From positions 1 through 54,762 of the forward strand of contig CAVDRM010000014.1 in NCBI GenBank assembly GCA_963611355.1: a stretch of 54,762 nucleotides of DNA, in the 5' to 3' direction. The translations under genes and the position numbers were made by a program. Below, piece by piece: positions 25,828 through 32,796 of the stretch. The stretch's first letter is position 1; every line of letters starts with the position of its first letter. Below the pieces are notes generated by a model, which was given only the letters and a program-made list of their open reading frames with translations, was not told the origin of the DNA and did no database searches. This DNA is from CAVDRM01 sp963611355. Lineage in GTDB: Bacteria; Bacillota; Clostridia; Christensenellales; Aristaeellaceae.

Positions 25828-26020
25828 ACACAAAAATATGGACAAATCTCAGATATATGGAAATTTCTCATGTCGATGAGATCAATAAATGGAATTTTTC
25901 TTTATTTAAACAGGTAAAATTCACAAGAAAAACACATTTTATTTGGACATCGCATTTGGTAAAATTTAAGCTATAGGAAATATCTTCCGCCCCGTGTGAG
26001 TGGAAACGATGGAGGCGTGC
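25828..26020 (+). other. A/T-rich leader and putative control region of the first ABC operon
   Basis: A 193-bp A/T-rich gap without a gene. It contains a small perfect palindrome (TCTCAT-gtcg-ATGAGA, 25866-25881), a possible regulator site, and a weak promoter candidate TTTATT (25938-25943), 16-nt spacer, TAAAAT (25960-25965). The weak -35 would suit an activator-dependent promoter such as one controlled by the upstream AraC-type response regulator (inference). Confidence 0.4.
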
Positions 26021-26956
26021 ATGACCCAGGAATTAGAGAGAAAATCCTCTCATATTTTTAAGCAAATGCGCAACGACTGGCTGCTCTATCTGCTGCTGCT
26101 GCCGGTCATTGCATGGTACATCATTTTCTCTTATCTGCCGATGGCGGGCGTCATCCTTGCCTTTAAGGACTACAGCTTCCGCGGCGGAATCTGGGGCAGC
26201 CCGTGGGTCGGTCTGGATAACTTTACAAAGATGTTCTCTGACCCGCTGTTCTTCCGCGCCGTCAAGAATACCCTCATCTTCAGCCTCGGCCGCATCGCCT
26301 TTCAGACGCCCTGCGCGATTCTGCTGGCGCTTCTGCTGAACGAAATCCGCTTTCAGAAGTCCAAGAAGGTCATTCAGACCATCGTCACCTTCCCCCACTT
26401 CATTTCGTGGGTCGTGTTAGCCGGTATGCTGATTAACCTCTTCGGCTCGACGGGCATTATCAACCAGATTTTAGCCTCCCTGGGGCTGTCGAACATCGCT
26501 CCGATTACGACCTCCAGTCTGTTCAGAGGCTTTATCTGGATAACGAACATCTGGAAGGAGGTCGGCTGGGACTCCATCATCTACCTCGCCGCCGTCACCT
26601 CCATTGACCCCGGTCTTTACGAGGCTGCTGCAGTGGACGGCGCAAACCGAGCCCAGAGAATTTGGCATGTCACCCTGCCCGGCATCCGCAGCACCATCTG
26701 CATCATGCTGATTCTGGCTGTCGGCTCCATGATAACCAACGGCGGCTTCGACCAGATTTACAACCTGTACTCCGCGCCCATCTATGATGTTGCCGATACG
26801 CTGGATACTTATGTATTCCGTGAATCCTTCATCACCGGCGGCCTTGATTACGGCTACACCACAGCCATCGGACTCTTCAAATCCATTGTCGGCATCATTA
26901 TGCTGACTGTCAGCAACTGGGTCGTCACAAAATCCGGCGAAAGCGGTTTGTTCTAA
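26021..26956 (+). CDS. Carbohydrate ABC transporter permease (LplB type)
   Basis: A 311-aa inner-membrane permease with six predicted transmembrane segments, beginning WLLYLLLLPVIAWYIIFSYL. The family opening MAGVILAFKDYSFRGGIWGS-PWVGLDNF is typical of the LplB/YteP group that imports oligosaccharides. The EAA loop that contacts the ATPase is visible as YEAAAVDGANRAQRIWHVTL-PGI near residue 205. It pairs with the next permease and the binding protein; no ATPase is encoded here, so a shared MsmX-like ATPase elsewhere is expected. ATG 26021 has GGAGG 5 nt upstream; a GTG seven codons earlier would include that site. Confidence 0.92.
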   Translation: MTQELERKSSHIFKQMRNDWLLYLLLLPVIAWYIIFSYLPMAGVILAFKDYSFRGGIWGSPWVGLDNFTKMFSDPLFFRAVKNTLIFSLGRIAFQTPCAILLALLLNEIRFQKSKKVIQTIVTFPHFISWVVLAGMLINLFGSTGIINQILASLGLSNIAPITTSSLFRGFIWITNIWKEVGWDSIIYLAAVTSIDPGLYEAAAVDGANRAQRIWHVTLPGIRSTICIMLILAVGSMITNGGFDQIYNLYSAPIYDVADTLDTYVFRESFITGGLDYGYTTAIGLFKSIVGIIMLTVSNWVVTKSGESGLF

Positions 26957-26995
26957 GTTAAAAGCATCGAAAACGAGAAAAAGGAGAGCTTGATT

Positions 26996-27925
26996 TTGAA
27001 GCAGGAAAATGAAAAGGCTTTGAAGCCGGAACACAAAAAAGGGAAAAGGGAGCATTTTTCCAAACCCACCGGCTTTGATATTGCGCTGATAATCGTATTG
27101 GGCTTGCTGGCGTTAATCACGCTGTTCCCGTTCTATCAGGTGCTGCTCATCTCCTTTTCCAACACCGTGGCCTATGCCCAGCACCCCATGTATCTGCTGC
27201 CGTATGTGTTTGACACCATCGGCTATCAGACGATTTTCACCGACAACAAGTTTTATCAGGCGCTGTATGTCACGCTCTTTGTCACCTTTGTCGGCACGGG
27301 GCTGAACATGATTATGTCTGTCTTCGGCGCATATGCCCTATCCAGAAAAACGCTGATCGGCCGTAATTTTTTCCTCGGTCTCATTCTGTTCACCATGCTC
27401 TTCAGCGGCGGCCTGATTCCCTGCTACTTAATCACCAAAGACTTGGGGCTGGTCAACAGCATCTGGGTCATGATTCTTCCCTGCGCCATCAACACCTATT
27501 ATCTCATCATTATGAAAAACTACTTTGTTTCGCTCCCGGCCAGCCTTTTGGAAGCGGCCAAGCTGGACGGCGCAAACGAGGTCACTATCCTCTTCCGCAT
27601 CATCATCCCGATTTCCATGCCCTTTATCGCTACATTTTTCCTCTTCTATGCGGTAGAGCGCTGGAACGAATGGTATCAGTCGTATCTGTACATCAATAAG
27701 ACGGCCATTCAGCCGCTGCAGATTTATCTGCGCAACGTTCTCATCAGCATCAGCAACACCCTGAACGACAGGGCGAAGCAGATGATGCAGAGCAAGACGA
27801 AGGTCAGCACACAGTCCATTCAGATGGCGACCATCGTCGTCACCACCATCCCGATTCTCTGCGTCTATCCCTTTGTTCAAAAGCATTTCGTGAAGGGCGT
27901 TATGATCGGCGGCATCAAAGAGTGA
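26996..27925 (+). CDS. Carbohydrate ABC transporter permease (YtcP type)
   Basis: A 309-aa second permease of the importer. A charged cytoplasmic N-terminus precedes six membrane segments (FDIALIIVLGLLALITLFPF, FFLGLILFTMLFSGGLIPCY, WVMILPCAINTYYLIIMKNY). The EAA loop is LLEAAKLDGANEVTILFRII, and the end VYPFVQKHFVKGVMIGGIKE is the characteristic YtcP-family C-terminus. Two TTG codons can start it. The one at 26996 lies 9 nt after GGAG and is preferred over 26990 (3 nt). It follows the first permease by 39 nt and precedes the binding protein. A small stable hairpin separates it from that gene. Confidence 0.92.
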   Translation: MKQENEKALKPEHKKGKREHFSKPTGFDIALIIVLGLLALITLFPFYQVLLISFSNTVAYAQHPMYLLPYVFDTIGYQTIFTDNKFYQALYVTLFVTFVGTGLNMIMSVFGAYALSRKTLIGRNFFLGLILFTMLFSGGLIPCYLITKDLGLVNSIWVMILPCAINTYYLIIMKNYFVSLPASLLEAAKLDGANEVTILFRIIIPISMPFIATFFLFYAVERWNEWYQSYLYINKTAIQPLQIYLRNVLISISNTLNDRAKQMMQSKTKVSTQSIQMATIVVTTIPILCVYPFVQKHFVKGVMIGGIKE

Positions 27926-27943
27926 CCCCCATCAATTTCGCAT

Positions 27944-27961
27944 AAAACGCGAAAGCGTTTT
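27944..27961 (+). other. Intercistronic GAAA-tetraloop hairpin
   Basis: A perfect 7-bp stem, AAAACGC (27944-27950) and GCGTTTT (27955-27961), closed by a GAAA tetraloop, between the permease stop and the binding-protein start. It is likely to protect or separate mRNA segments so that the binding protein is made in excess. Confidence 0.55.
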
Positions 27962-27985
27962 AAAAAAATTATAGGAGGAACAAAC

Positions 27986-29557
27986 ATGAATCTGGCAAAA
28001 AAACTCGTAGCGCTGCTGCTGTGCCTCGTCTGCGCCGCAACCGTGCTGACCGGCTTTGCTGAAGGCTCTGACAACAGCAAGCATCTGACGATTACCGTCG
28101 GTTACTGGGATGTGGAGAGCGCTTTTGCAGACCATGAGAACGACACTGTTCTCAAGACCATCGAAGAAAAATTCAACGTGACTTTCGAGCCCGTCAACGT
28201 GACGTGGGACGACTACAATCAGAAGTATCAGCTGTGGGCATCCAGCGATTCTCTGCCGGACATCTTCGCAACCGATGTGAGAAACTCCGCCACCTTCTCT
28301 GAGTGGGCAAACGATGGCCTGCTGCACGAGATCCCCAGCGACCTGTCCGCCTATCCCAATCTCGCCGCTTACATGGACAGCCCCGAAATCGACACCTGCA
28401 AGGTGCAGGATAAGATTTTCTGCATCTTCCGTCAGACCTATGCCGAGCAGTTTGAGACCGTCGAGGATCGCTCCATCGTCTATCGTTGGGATCTGGCGCA
28501 GGCTGCCGGCGTCACCGAAGAGCCGACGACCTGGGAAGAGTTCCACGAAATGATCCAGGCAATCATCAAGGCCGACCCCGAAGGCAAGAACATTCAGGGT
28601 CTGACCGCTTGCGGTCCCGCCTTCTTCCATGGCATCTTCTTCACTTACAGCATGCCCGCTGCTATCATCGATGGCAATACCTTCCGCTGGGTTGATAACG
28701 GCGACGGCACCTACGTCCCCGCCTACTTCGCCGGCGAAAACATGGGCGATGACGCGATGGCTACCTGGGAGCTGCTCCGCAGCATGTACAAGGACGGCAC
28801 CATCGAAGCCGACGTTGCGCTCGGCTCCACCGATACCGCTTATCAGAAGTTCCTGACAGGCCGCAGCGCCGCGATGCTCGCCACCGGCTTCCTCGGCCCG
28901 TGGGACAACATGATTAAGTATTGGGAAGAAACAAACGGCACCAACTATGGCGATGTTGTACGGGTTCTCAAGCTCATGCCCGCCACGGACGGCAAGACAT
29001 ACTATTGGAACTGGGACTATGCTTGGAGCGAAACTCTCATCTCCTCCAATGTGGATAACGAAAAGTTCGACCGCATCCTGCAGATCTACAACTACCTGCT
29101 GTCTGACGAAGGCATCATGCTCGGCCGCTACGGCATTGAGAACGACACCTACGAGATCGTTGACGGCAAGTACATCGTGGAGAGCGAGGATCGCGCCCAG
29201 AAGTATCCCAGCACCGCTGTGTTCCATGACCTCGTTGCCTGGACGCCTGTTCTGCCCAACGGCTACGAATACAAGTCCCTCATCCCCGATGAACTGCTTG
29301 CCATTCAGGCCAGCCGCTATGAGGAATCTCAGAACGCCTCTGTCGCTGACTATGACCTCCGTTACACCAGCATCTTCATCTCTCTGGGGACCGACTTCGG
29401 TCTGAACATTCCCGATGACCTGATGACCATCATGACCAGTGATAAGCCGGTTGCCGAGGTCTGGCAGGAAGTCATCAACAGCTACAAAGCCAAGGGGCTT
29501 GAGAGCATCATTGAACAGGTCAATGCGAAGGCCGTCGAACTGGGCTACAAGGACTGA
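27986..29557 (+). CDS. Extracellular solute-binding protein of the first sugar ABC importer
   Basis: A 523-aa binding protein of the LplA/YtcQ type. Signal peptide: LAKKLVALLLCLVCAATVLT, then GFAEGSD. The mature part opens TITVGYWDVESAF and has the usual family landmarks, LWASSDSLPDIFATDVR, WEEFHEMIQAIIKADPEGKN, and a long C-terminal alpha domain. It captures an oligosaccharide outside the membrane and delivers it to the two permeases. The cleavage region lacks a good lipobox (a cysteine occurs, but with Val before it), so lipid anchoring is uncertain. GGAGG lies 9 nt before ATG 27986. A terminator-like hairpin follows before the next gene. Confidence 0.92.
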   Translation: MNLAKKLVALLLCLVCAATVLTGFAEGSDNSKHLTITVGYWDVESAFADHENDTVLKTIEEKFNVTFEPVNVTWDDYNQKYQLWASSDSLPDIFATDVRNSATFSEWANDGLLHEIPSDLSAYPNLAAYMDSPEIDTCKVQDKIFCIFRQTYAEQFETVEDRSIVYRWDLAQAAGVTEEPTTWEEFHEMIQAIIKADPEGKNIQGLTACGPAFFHGIFFTYSMPAAIIDGNTFRWVDNGDGTYVPAYFAGENMGDDAMATWELLRSMYKDGTIEADVALGSTDTAYQKFLTGRSAAMLATGFLGPWDNMIKYWEETNGTNYGDVVRVLKLMPATDGKTYYWNWDYAWSETLISSNVDNEKFDRILQIYNYLLSDEGIMLGRYGIENDTYEIVDGKYIVESEDRAQKYPSTAVFHDLVAWTPVLPNGYEYKSLIPDELLAIQASRYEESQNASVADYDLRYTSIFISLGTDFGLNIPDDLMTIMTSDKPVAEVWQEVINSYKAKGLESIIEQVNAKAVELGYKD

Positions 29558-29590
29558 GTATTTGACCCGTTGAAAACCGAGTAATTTTAA

Positions 29591-29627
29591 GGCGCGGATT
29601 GCAAGCAACTGTAATCCGCGCCCTTTT
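29591..29627 (+). terminator. Internal terminator/attenuator after the binding-protein gene
   Basis: A 10-bp perfect stem GGCGCGGATT (29591-29600) with its complement (29613-29622), then a C and TTTT. It lies 34 nt after the binding-protein stop and 21 nt before the DUF4091 gene, so it likely reduces transcription of that gene. Confidence 0.75.
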
Positions 29628-29647
29628 CAAAGCAGCAGGAGGATAAC

Positions 29648-31279
29648 ATGGGAACGGAAACACTTCTTTTCCGGGGCGTGCTGACCGCACGGGAGGAATT
29701 TCTTTATCCGGATACGCCCTTGACGGAACTGCCCCGTCATTTGGAACTGGCAGCGCCTCGCAACGGACGAAGAGGAATACAGCTTCTTTTAAAAACGGAT
29801 GCGCGGGAGGCTGCCCTGTCCCTGACCGGCGAGGGTTTTGAACCCGAATGGTTTCGGCTGGTCGCCGTACCCGTGGAATATAATACGGGCGACGGCGTCG
29901 AGCAGGGCGGAGCGATGGTGCTGGAAAAGCAGCCGAAGCAAAAGCCGGACTACGTCACCCGTTTGGCGCCTTTTTGGGTGTACGACTGCCTCAAGCCTGT
30001 TCCGGATGGGAGGATTCAGGCGTTCGACGGAAAACTGGCCTGCTATTTCTGTCTCGTGCCGAAGGAGAACGTGCAGGCAGGCGAACATCATCTGACGCTG
30101 AATGTGCGCTGCGGCGCAAGCATCTATACCTGTGACATCCTTATCCGTGTGTATGACGTCATGATTCCGCAGTATTCCTTCCCTGTCACCAACTGGTTCA
30201 GCCTTTCTGCCATTCGGCGTCTGCACCATGTCCAGGACGGTACGGCAGAATATTACGAGATGGTGCGGAAATACGCCCGCGCCATGCGCCGTATCCACCA
30301 AACGATGTTTTATATGGAGCTGGACGACGCCTGTGTTGTCTCCCGTTCGCCGTATCGCTTTAATTTTAATCATCTGCGTCCGCTGATTTCGTGCTTCTTT
30401 GAAGAGGGAATGCAGACCCTTGAAATCGGTCCTCTGCTCAGCCGCGGCTCAGATGTAAAGACGGGCGATTTCAAGTGCGCCTTCGCCACCGATGTTTCTG
30501 TCGATACCCTGGACGGCTACGCCCTTCTGACGGAATATGTGAAGAGCCTCGCTGCCTTCCTTCGAGAAAACGGCTGGGCGGAGCGTGTGGTCTTCCATGT
30601 GCATGACGAGCCGGATATTCATTATGCGGATGAAGCGGCGCTTCAGGCGCGCAGACGGCAGTATCTGCTGGCAGTGAGCATTCTGCGGAAATATCTGCCG
30701 GGAGTGCGCACCATTGAGGCTGTTGCATCCAGCGCCTTCTACGGCGGCGTAGACATCTGGGTGCCCGGCACGGGCGGTTTCGAGGCAAACAAAGCGGCGT
30801 TTGACCGCCTGACCGCCTTGGGCGAAACGGTATGGACGTATGTCTGCTGCTCGCCGGAGGGTCATTGGCTCAACCGCTTCCTGGATTTTGCCGTGTTAAA
30901 GGGACGGCTGCTTTTCTGGGGCTGCGCCGCCAACCGCATCAAAGGCTTTCTGCATTGGGGTTTCAACCAATTTTCTTATGAGATGAATCCTTTTGAGGGA
31001 ACGAGCTGCCCCAACCCGACCGGCTTGGGGACGAATTTTCCTTGCGGCGACAGCTTCATTGTCTATCCCGGCACGGATGGGCCTTGGCCGGGCATGCGCA
31101 TGGAAGCGGCGCGGCGCGGTGCGGAGGACGCTGCTCTGCTGCAAGTGCTGCGTGCCCGCGATGAAAACGCGCACGATTGCTTGGTCGCCAAGGTGTTCAC
31201 AAACAATCACGAATATAACGATGACCCCGCAGATTTTGAACAGGTTTATGAGGAGCTGCTTCAATTGCTCTCCCGATAA
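29648..31279 (+). CDS. DUF4091-containing glycoside-hydrolase-like protein
   Basis: A 543-aa protein without a signal peptide. A beta-sandwich N-terminal third (LKTDAREAALSLTGEGFEPE) is followed by a TIM-barrel-like region with VVFHVHDEPDIHYADEAALQ, where Asp-Glu resembles a glycosidase catalytic loop. The C-terminus has the DUF4091 pattern: ETVWTYVCCSPEGHWLNRFL, GRLLFWGCAANRIKGFLHWG, FNQFSY, FIVYPGTDGPWPGMRMEAAR and RGAEDAALLQVL. DUF4091 proteins are found in glycan loci, and several relatives are glycosidases. GGAGG lies 6 nt before the ATG. It is last gene of the ABC operon, behind an attenuating hairpin. Confidence 0.85.
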   Translation: MGTETLLFRGVLTAREEFLYPDTPLTELPRHLELAAPRNGRRGIQLLLKTDAREAALSLTGEGFEPEWFRLVAVPVEYNTGDGVEQGGAMVLEKQPKQKPDYVTRLAPFWVYDCLKPVPDGRIQAFDGKLACYFCLVPKENVQAGEHHLTLNVRCGASIYTCDILIRVYDVMIPQYSFPVTNWFSLSAIRRLHHVQDGTAEYYEMVRKYARAMRRIHQTMFYMELDDACVVSRSPYRFNFNHLRPLISCFFEEGMQTLEIGPLLSRGSDVKTGDFKCAFATDVSVDTLDGYALLTEYVKSLAAFLRENGWAERVVFHVHDEPDIHYADEAALQARRRQYLLAVSILRKYLPGVRTIEAVASSAFYGGVDIWVPGTGGFEANKAAFDRLTALGETVWTYVCCSPEGHWLNRFLDFAVLKGRLLFWGCAANRIKGFLHWGFNQFSYEMNPFEGTSCPNPTGLGTNFPCGDSFIVYPGTDGPWPGMRMEAARRGAEDAALLQVLRARDENAHDCLVAKVFTNNHEYNDDPADFEQVYEELLQLLSR

Positions 31280-31301
31280 GACTTCGGTCGCACTGTATGT
31301 T

Positions 31302-31339
31302 AAAGAAGCCACATTGCAAACTCGCAATGTGGCTTCTTT
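31302..31339. repeat. Hairpin repeat copy 2 (bidirectional terminator)
   Basis: A 16-bp perfect stem (31302-31317 with 31324-31339) containing the same 13-nt arm, GAAGCCACATTGC, as the hairpin at 121-152. It is flanked by AAA and TTT, so it works in both directions. It ends the DUF4091 operon. Before the element insertion at 31368 it also lay directly after the stop of the sialidase-like gene. Confidence 0.8.
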
Positions 31340-31367
31340 CATAAACTGGTATTGATGTAATCAATAA

Positions 31368-31728
31368 CTAAAACTTCCCACACCAATACGGCGTGTTGAA
31401 CCTTGAAAATTCAATATTCAGCCAATAAAAAGGGCATAAATCTGTTCCATTTGGTATAATGGAATTGACGAAAAACTAAAGAACCAAGGAGGATTTATGC
31501 CATGTCTAGTATACCACAAAACTATTCCGATGAGAAAGCTTTCGTTGATTGCGTTCAATTACTAAGGAACAACCGGCCGCTTTTACTGCTGATTTTGATT
31601 CAAGGCTGCCGGAATATCTGCGCAATGCTCTCCATCCAGAAGCTGCTATGGTATAAAGCGCTATTTGGGTAGCTGAAATATTGAATTTTTAAGGTGCTAA
31701 TCCCAGTTTGGGGTATGGGAAGTTTTAG
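31368..31728 (+). mobile_element. 361-bp mobile-element remnant (MITE-like) with 7-bp target duplication
   Basis: The ends match as inverted repeats over about 55 bp, with mismatches. The outer tip is CTAAAACTTCCCA (31368-31380) against its complement (31716-31728). An inner block ACCTTGAAAATTCAATATT begins at 31400, with its near-complement at 31672-31695. The element is bounded on both sides by the direct repeat TCAATAA (31361-31367 and 31729-31735), the expected target-site duplication. Inside are a TATAAT box (31455-31460), an AAGGAGG site and a short broken reading frame. The family is not firmly recognised; an internally deleted insertion sequence is the best reading. Confidence 0.8.
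31502..31672 (+). pseudogene. Transposase N-terminal remnant inside the element
   Basis: A 56-codon frame starting MSSIPQNYSDEKAFVDCVQL with AAGGAGG 9 nt upstream. After about residue 27 (LLRNNRPL) the protein-like sequence continues in the next frame (FTADFDSRLPEYLRNALHPE), so there is a frameshift and then a stop. This looks like the first part of an insertion-sequence transposase that has lost its catalytic region. No catalytic triad is present, so the element cannot move by itself. Confidence 0.5.
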
Positions 31729-32768
31729 TCAATAAGCTCCAGCACCAGATGTTCGATGGCGGTATGACGGTTCATATAAATGACGTTCAGGCGTCCGTCC
31801 TTATCCTTGCACATGGCAGGCTGACACTTATTGCCGGGCGCCGGAGCCAAATCAATCAGATTCTGCCAGGTACGGCCCTCATCCTGCGAGCAGGCCAGCG
31901 TGAGGGGACTGCGCTCATGCCAATCGGCTACCGGCGTGTTATTATAAGCCATCAGAATGGTATGGTCATCCCAGCTGAGAACATCAATTTTGGACTCATT
32001 GTTGATAATACTCGTCGGTGTCGGCTGTGTCCAGGTAAGGCCGCCGTCCCTGCTTTCCGCAGTATACGAAGTCAGGGAGCGAATTCCTGCCCCCCATCCC
32101 GTATTTCCGGGACATGTGCGTGTAAACATACGAATCACGCCGTTGGGACGCAGGCAAAGCGCCGGCTCGCGAATCAGGTTTCCGTCATCGGCAGACAGAA
32201 TAGGACCTTTCCCCCATGTTTCACCATCATCGCGGGATATATAAATTCGTACAGCGCCGAAATACTTGCCCGAAAGTTCGCTGCTGGTAGAAGCCAGCAC
32301 GATGGTGCCGTCCTCAAGCAGCACGCTGTCATTGGACGCATGGCCGCTCTGAATGCCGGCTGGCACGGCAGGCAGCCATGTGCGGCCGCAATCGGTCGTT
32401 TTGCGCATCCACAGTTCATCCCGACCATTGCACCAGGTGGTAAAATTGACTTCGGTATCTAAAAATTTGGCATAAAGCAGAAATATTTCGCCCTTGCGGT
32501 TTTTGATAAACACCGGATCATGGCAGCAATAGCGGATATCGCAGCCAACGGCATCCGGATTCGACCATGCGGTGGCGCCGTACTTTAAAACGGATACCCA
32601 ATCCTTTGCATCTCTTCCCATCGGGTCGCCGTTCCACTGCAAAAAGCCGCCATTCCAAACAGCCAGCAGGTCACCGTTTTCAGCCATAGTCAAGCTCGGC
32701 ATATGATAGCACTGGCGCTCGTCAAACCATTCGACGACCCATTTTCTGTCAACAATTTTTGCTTGCAT
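31725..32768 (-). CDS. Sialidase-like BNR-repeat protein, C-terminus altered by element insertion
   Basis: A 347-aa six-bladed beta-propeller of the sialidase/BNR_2 superfamily without signal peptide. Four Asp-box motifs are visible: TTDCGRTW, SRDDGETW, SRDGGLTW and SQDEGRTW. Conserved early features are CYHMPSLTMAENGDLLAVWN and CCHDPVFI. The Arg triad needed for true sialidase activity cannot be confirmed by eye, so it may act on another glycoside. The stop codon (31725-31727) lies inside the inverted repeat of the inserted element. Removing the element and one target copy would give ELIDYINTSL-stop directly before the terminator at 31302-31339, so the insertion removed six residues. ATG 32768 has GGAGG 10 nt upstream. 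Last gene of the second-locus leftward operon. Confidence 0.82.
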   Translation of the reverse strand: MQAKIVDRKWVVEWFDERQCYHMPSLTMAENGDLLAVWNGGFLQWNGDPMGRDAKDWVSVLKYGATAWSNPDAVGCDIRYCCHDPVFIKNRKGEIFLLYAKFLDTEVNFTTWCNGRDELWMRKTTDCGRTWLPAVPAGIQSGHASNDSVLLEDGTIVLASTSSELSGKYFGAVRIYISRDDGETWGKGPILSADDGNLIREPALCLRPNGVIRMFTRTCPGNTGWGAGIRSLTSYTAESRDGGLTWTQPTPTSIINNESKIDVLSWDDHTILMAYNNTPVADWHERSPLTLACSQDEGRTWQNLIDLAPAPGNKCQPAMCKDKDGRLNVIYMNRHTAIEHLVLELID

Positions 32769-32796
32769 GATGAGGTTTCCTCCTCAATCGAAATGA

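Noticed and set aside
27932..29608. 558-codon open frame on the minus strand
   Set aside because: It lies fully opposite the binding-protein gene, which has a signal peptide and family motifs. The open antisense frame is explained by codon usage; its translation has no recognisable motif.
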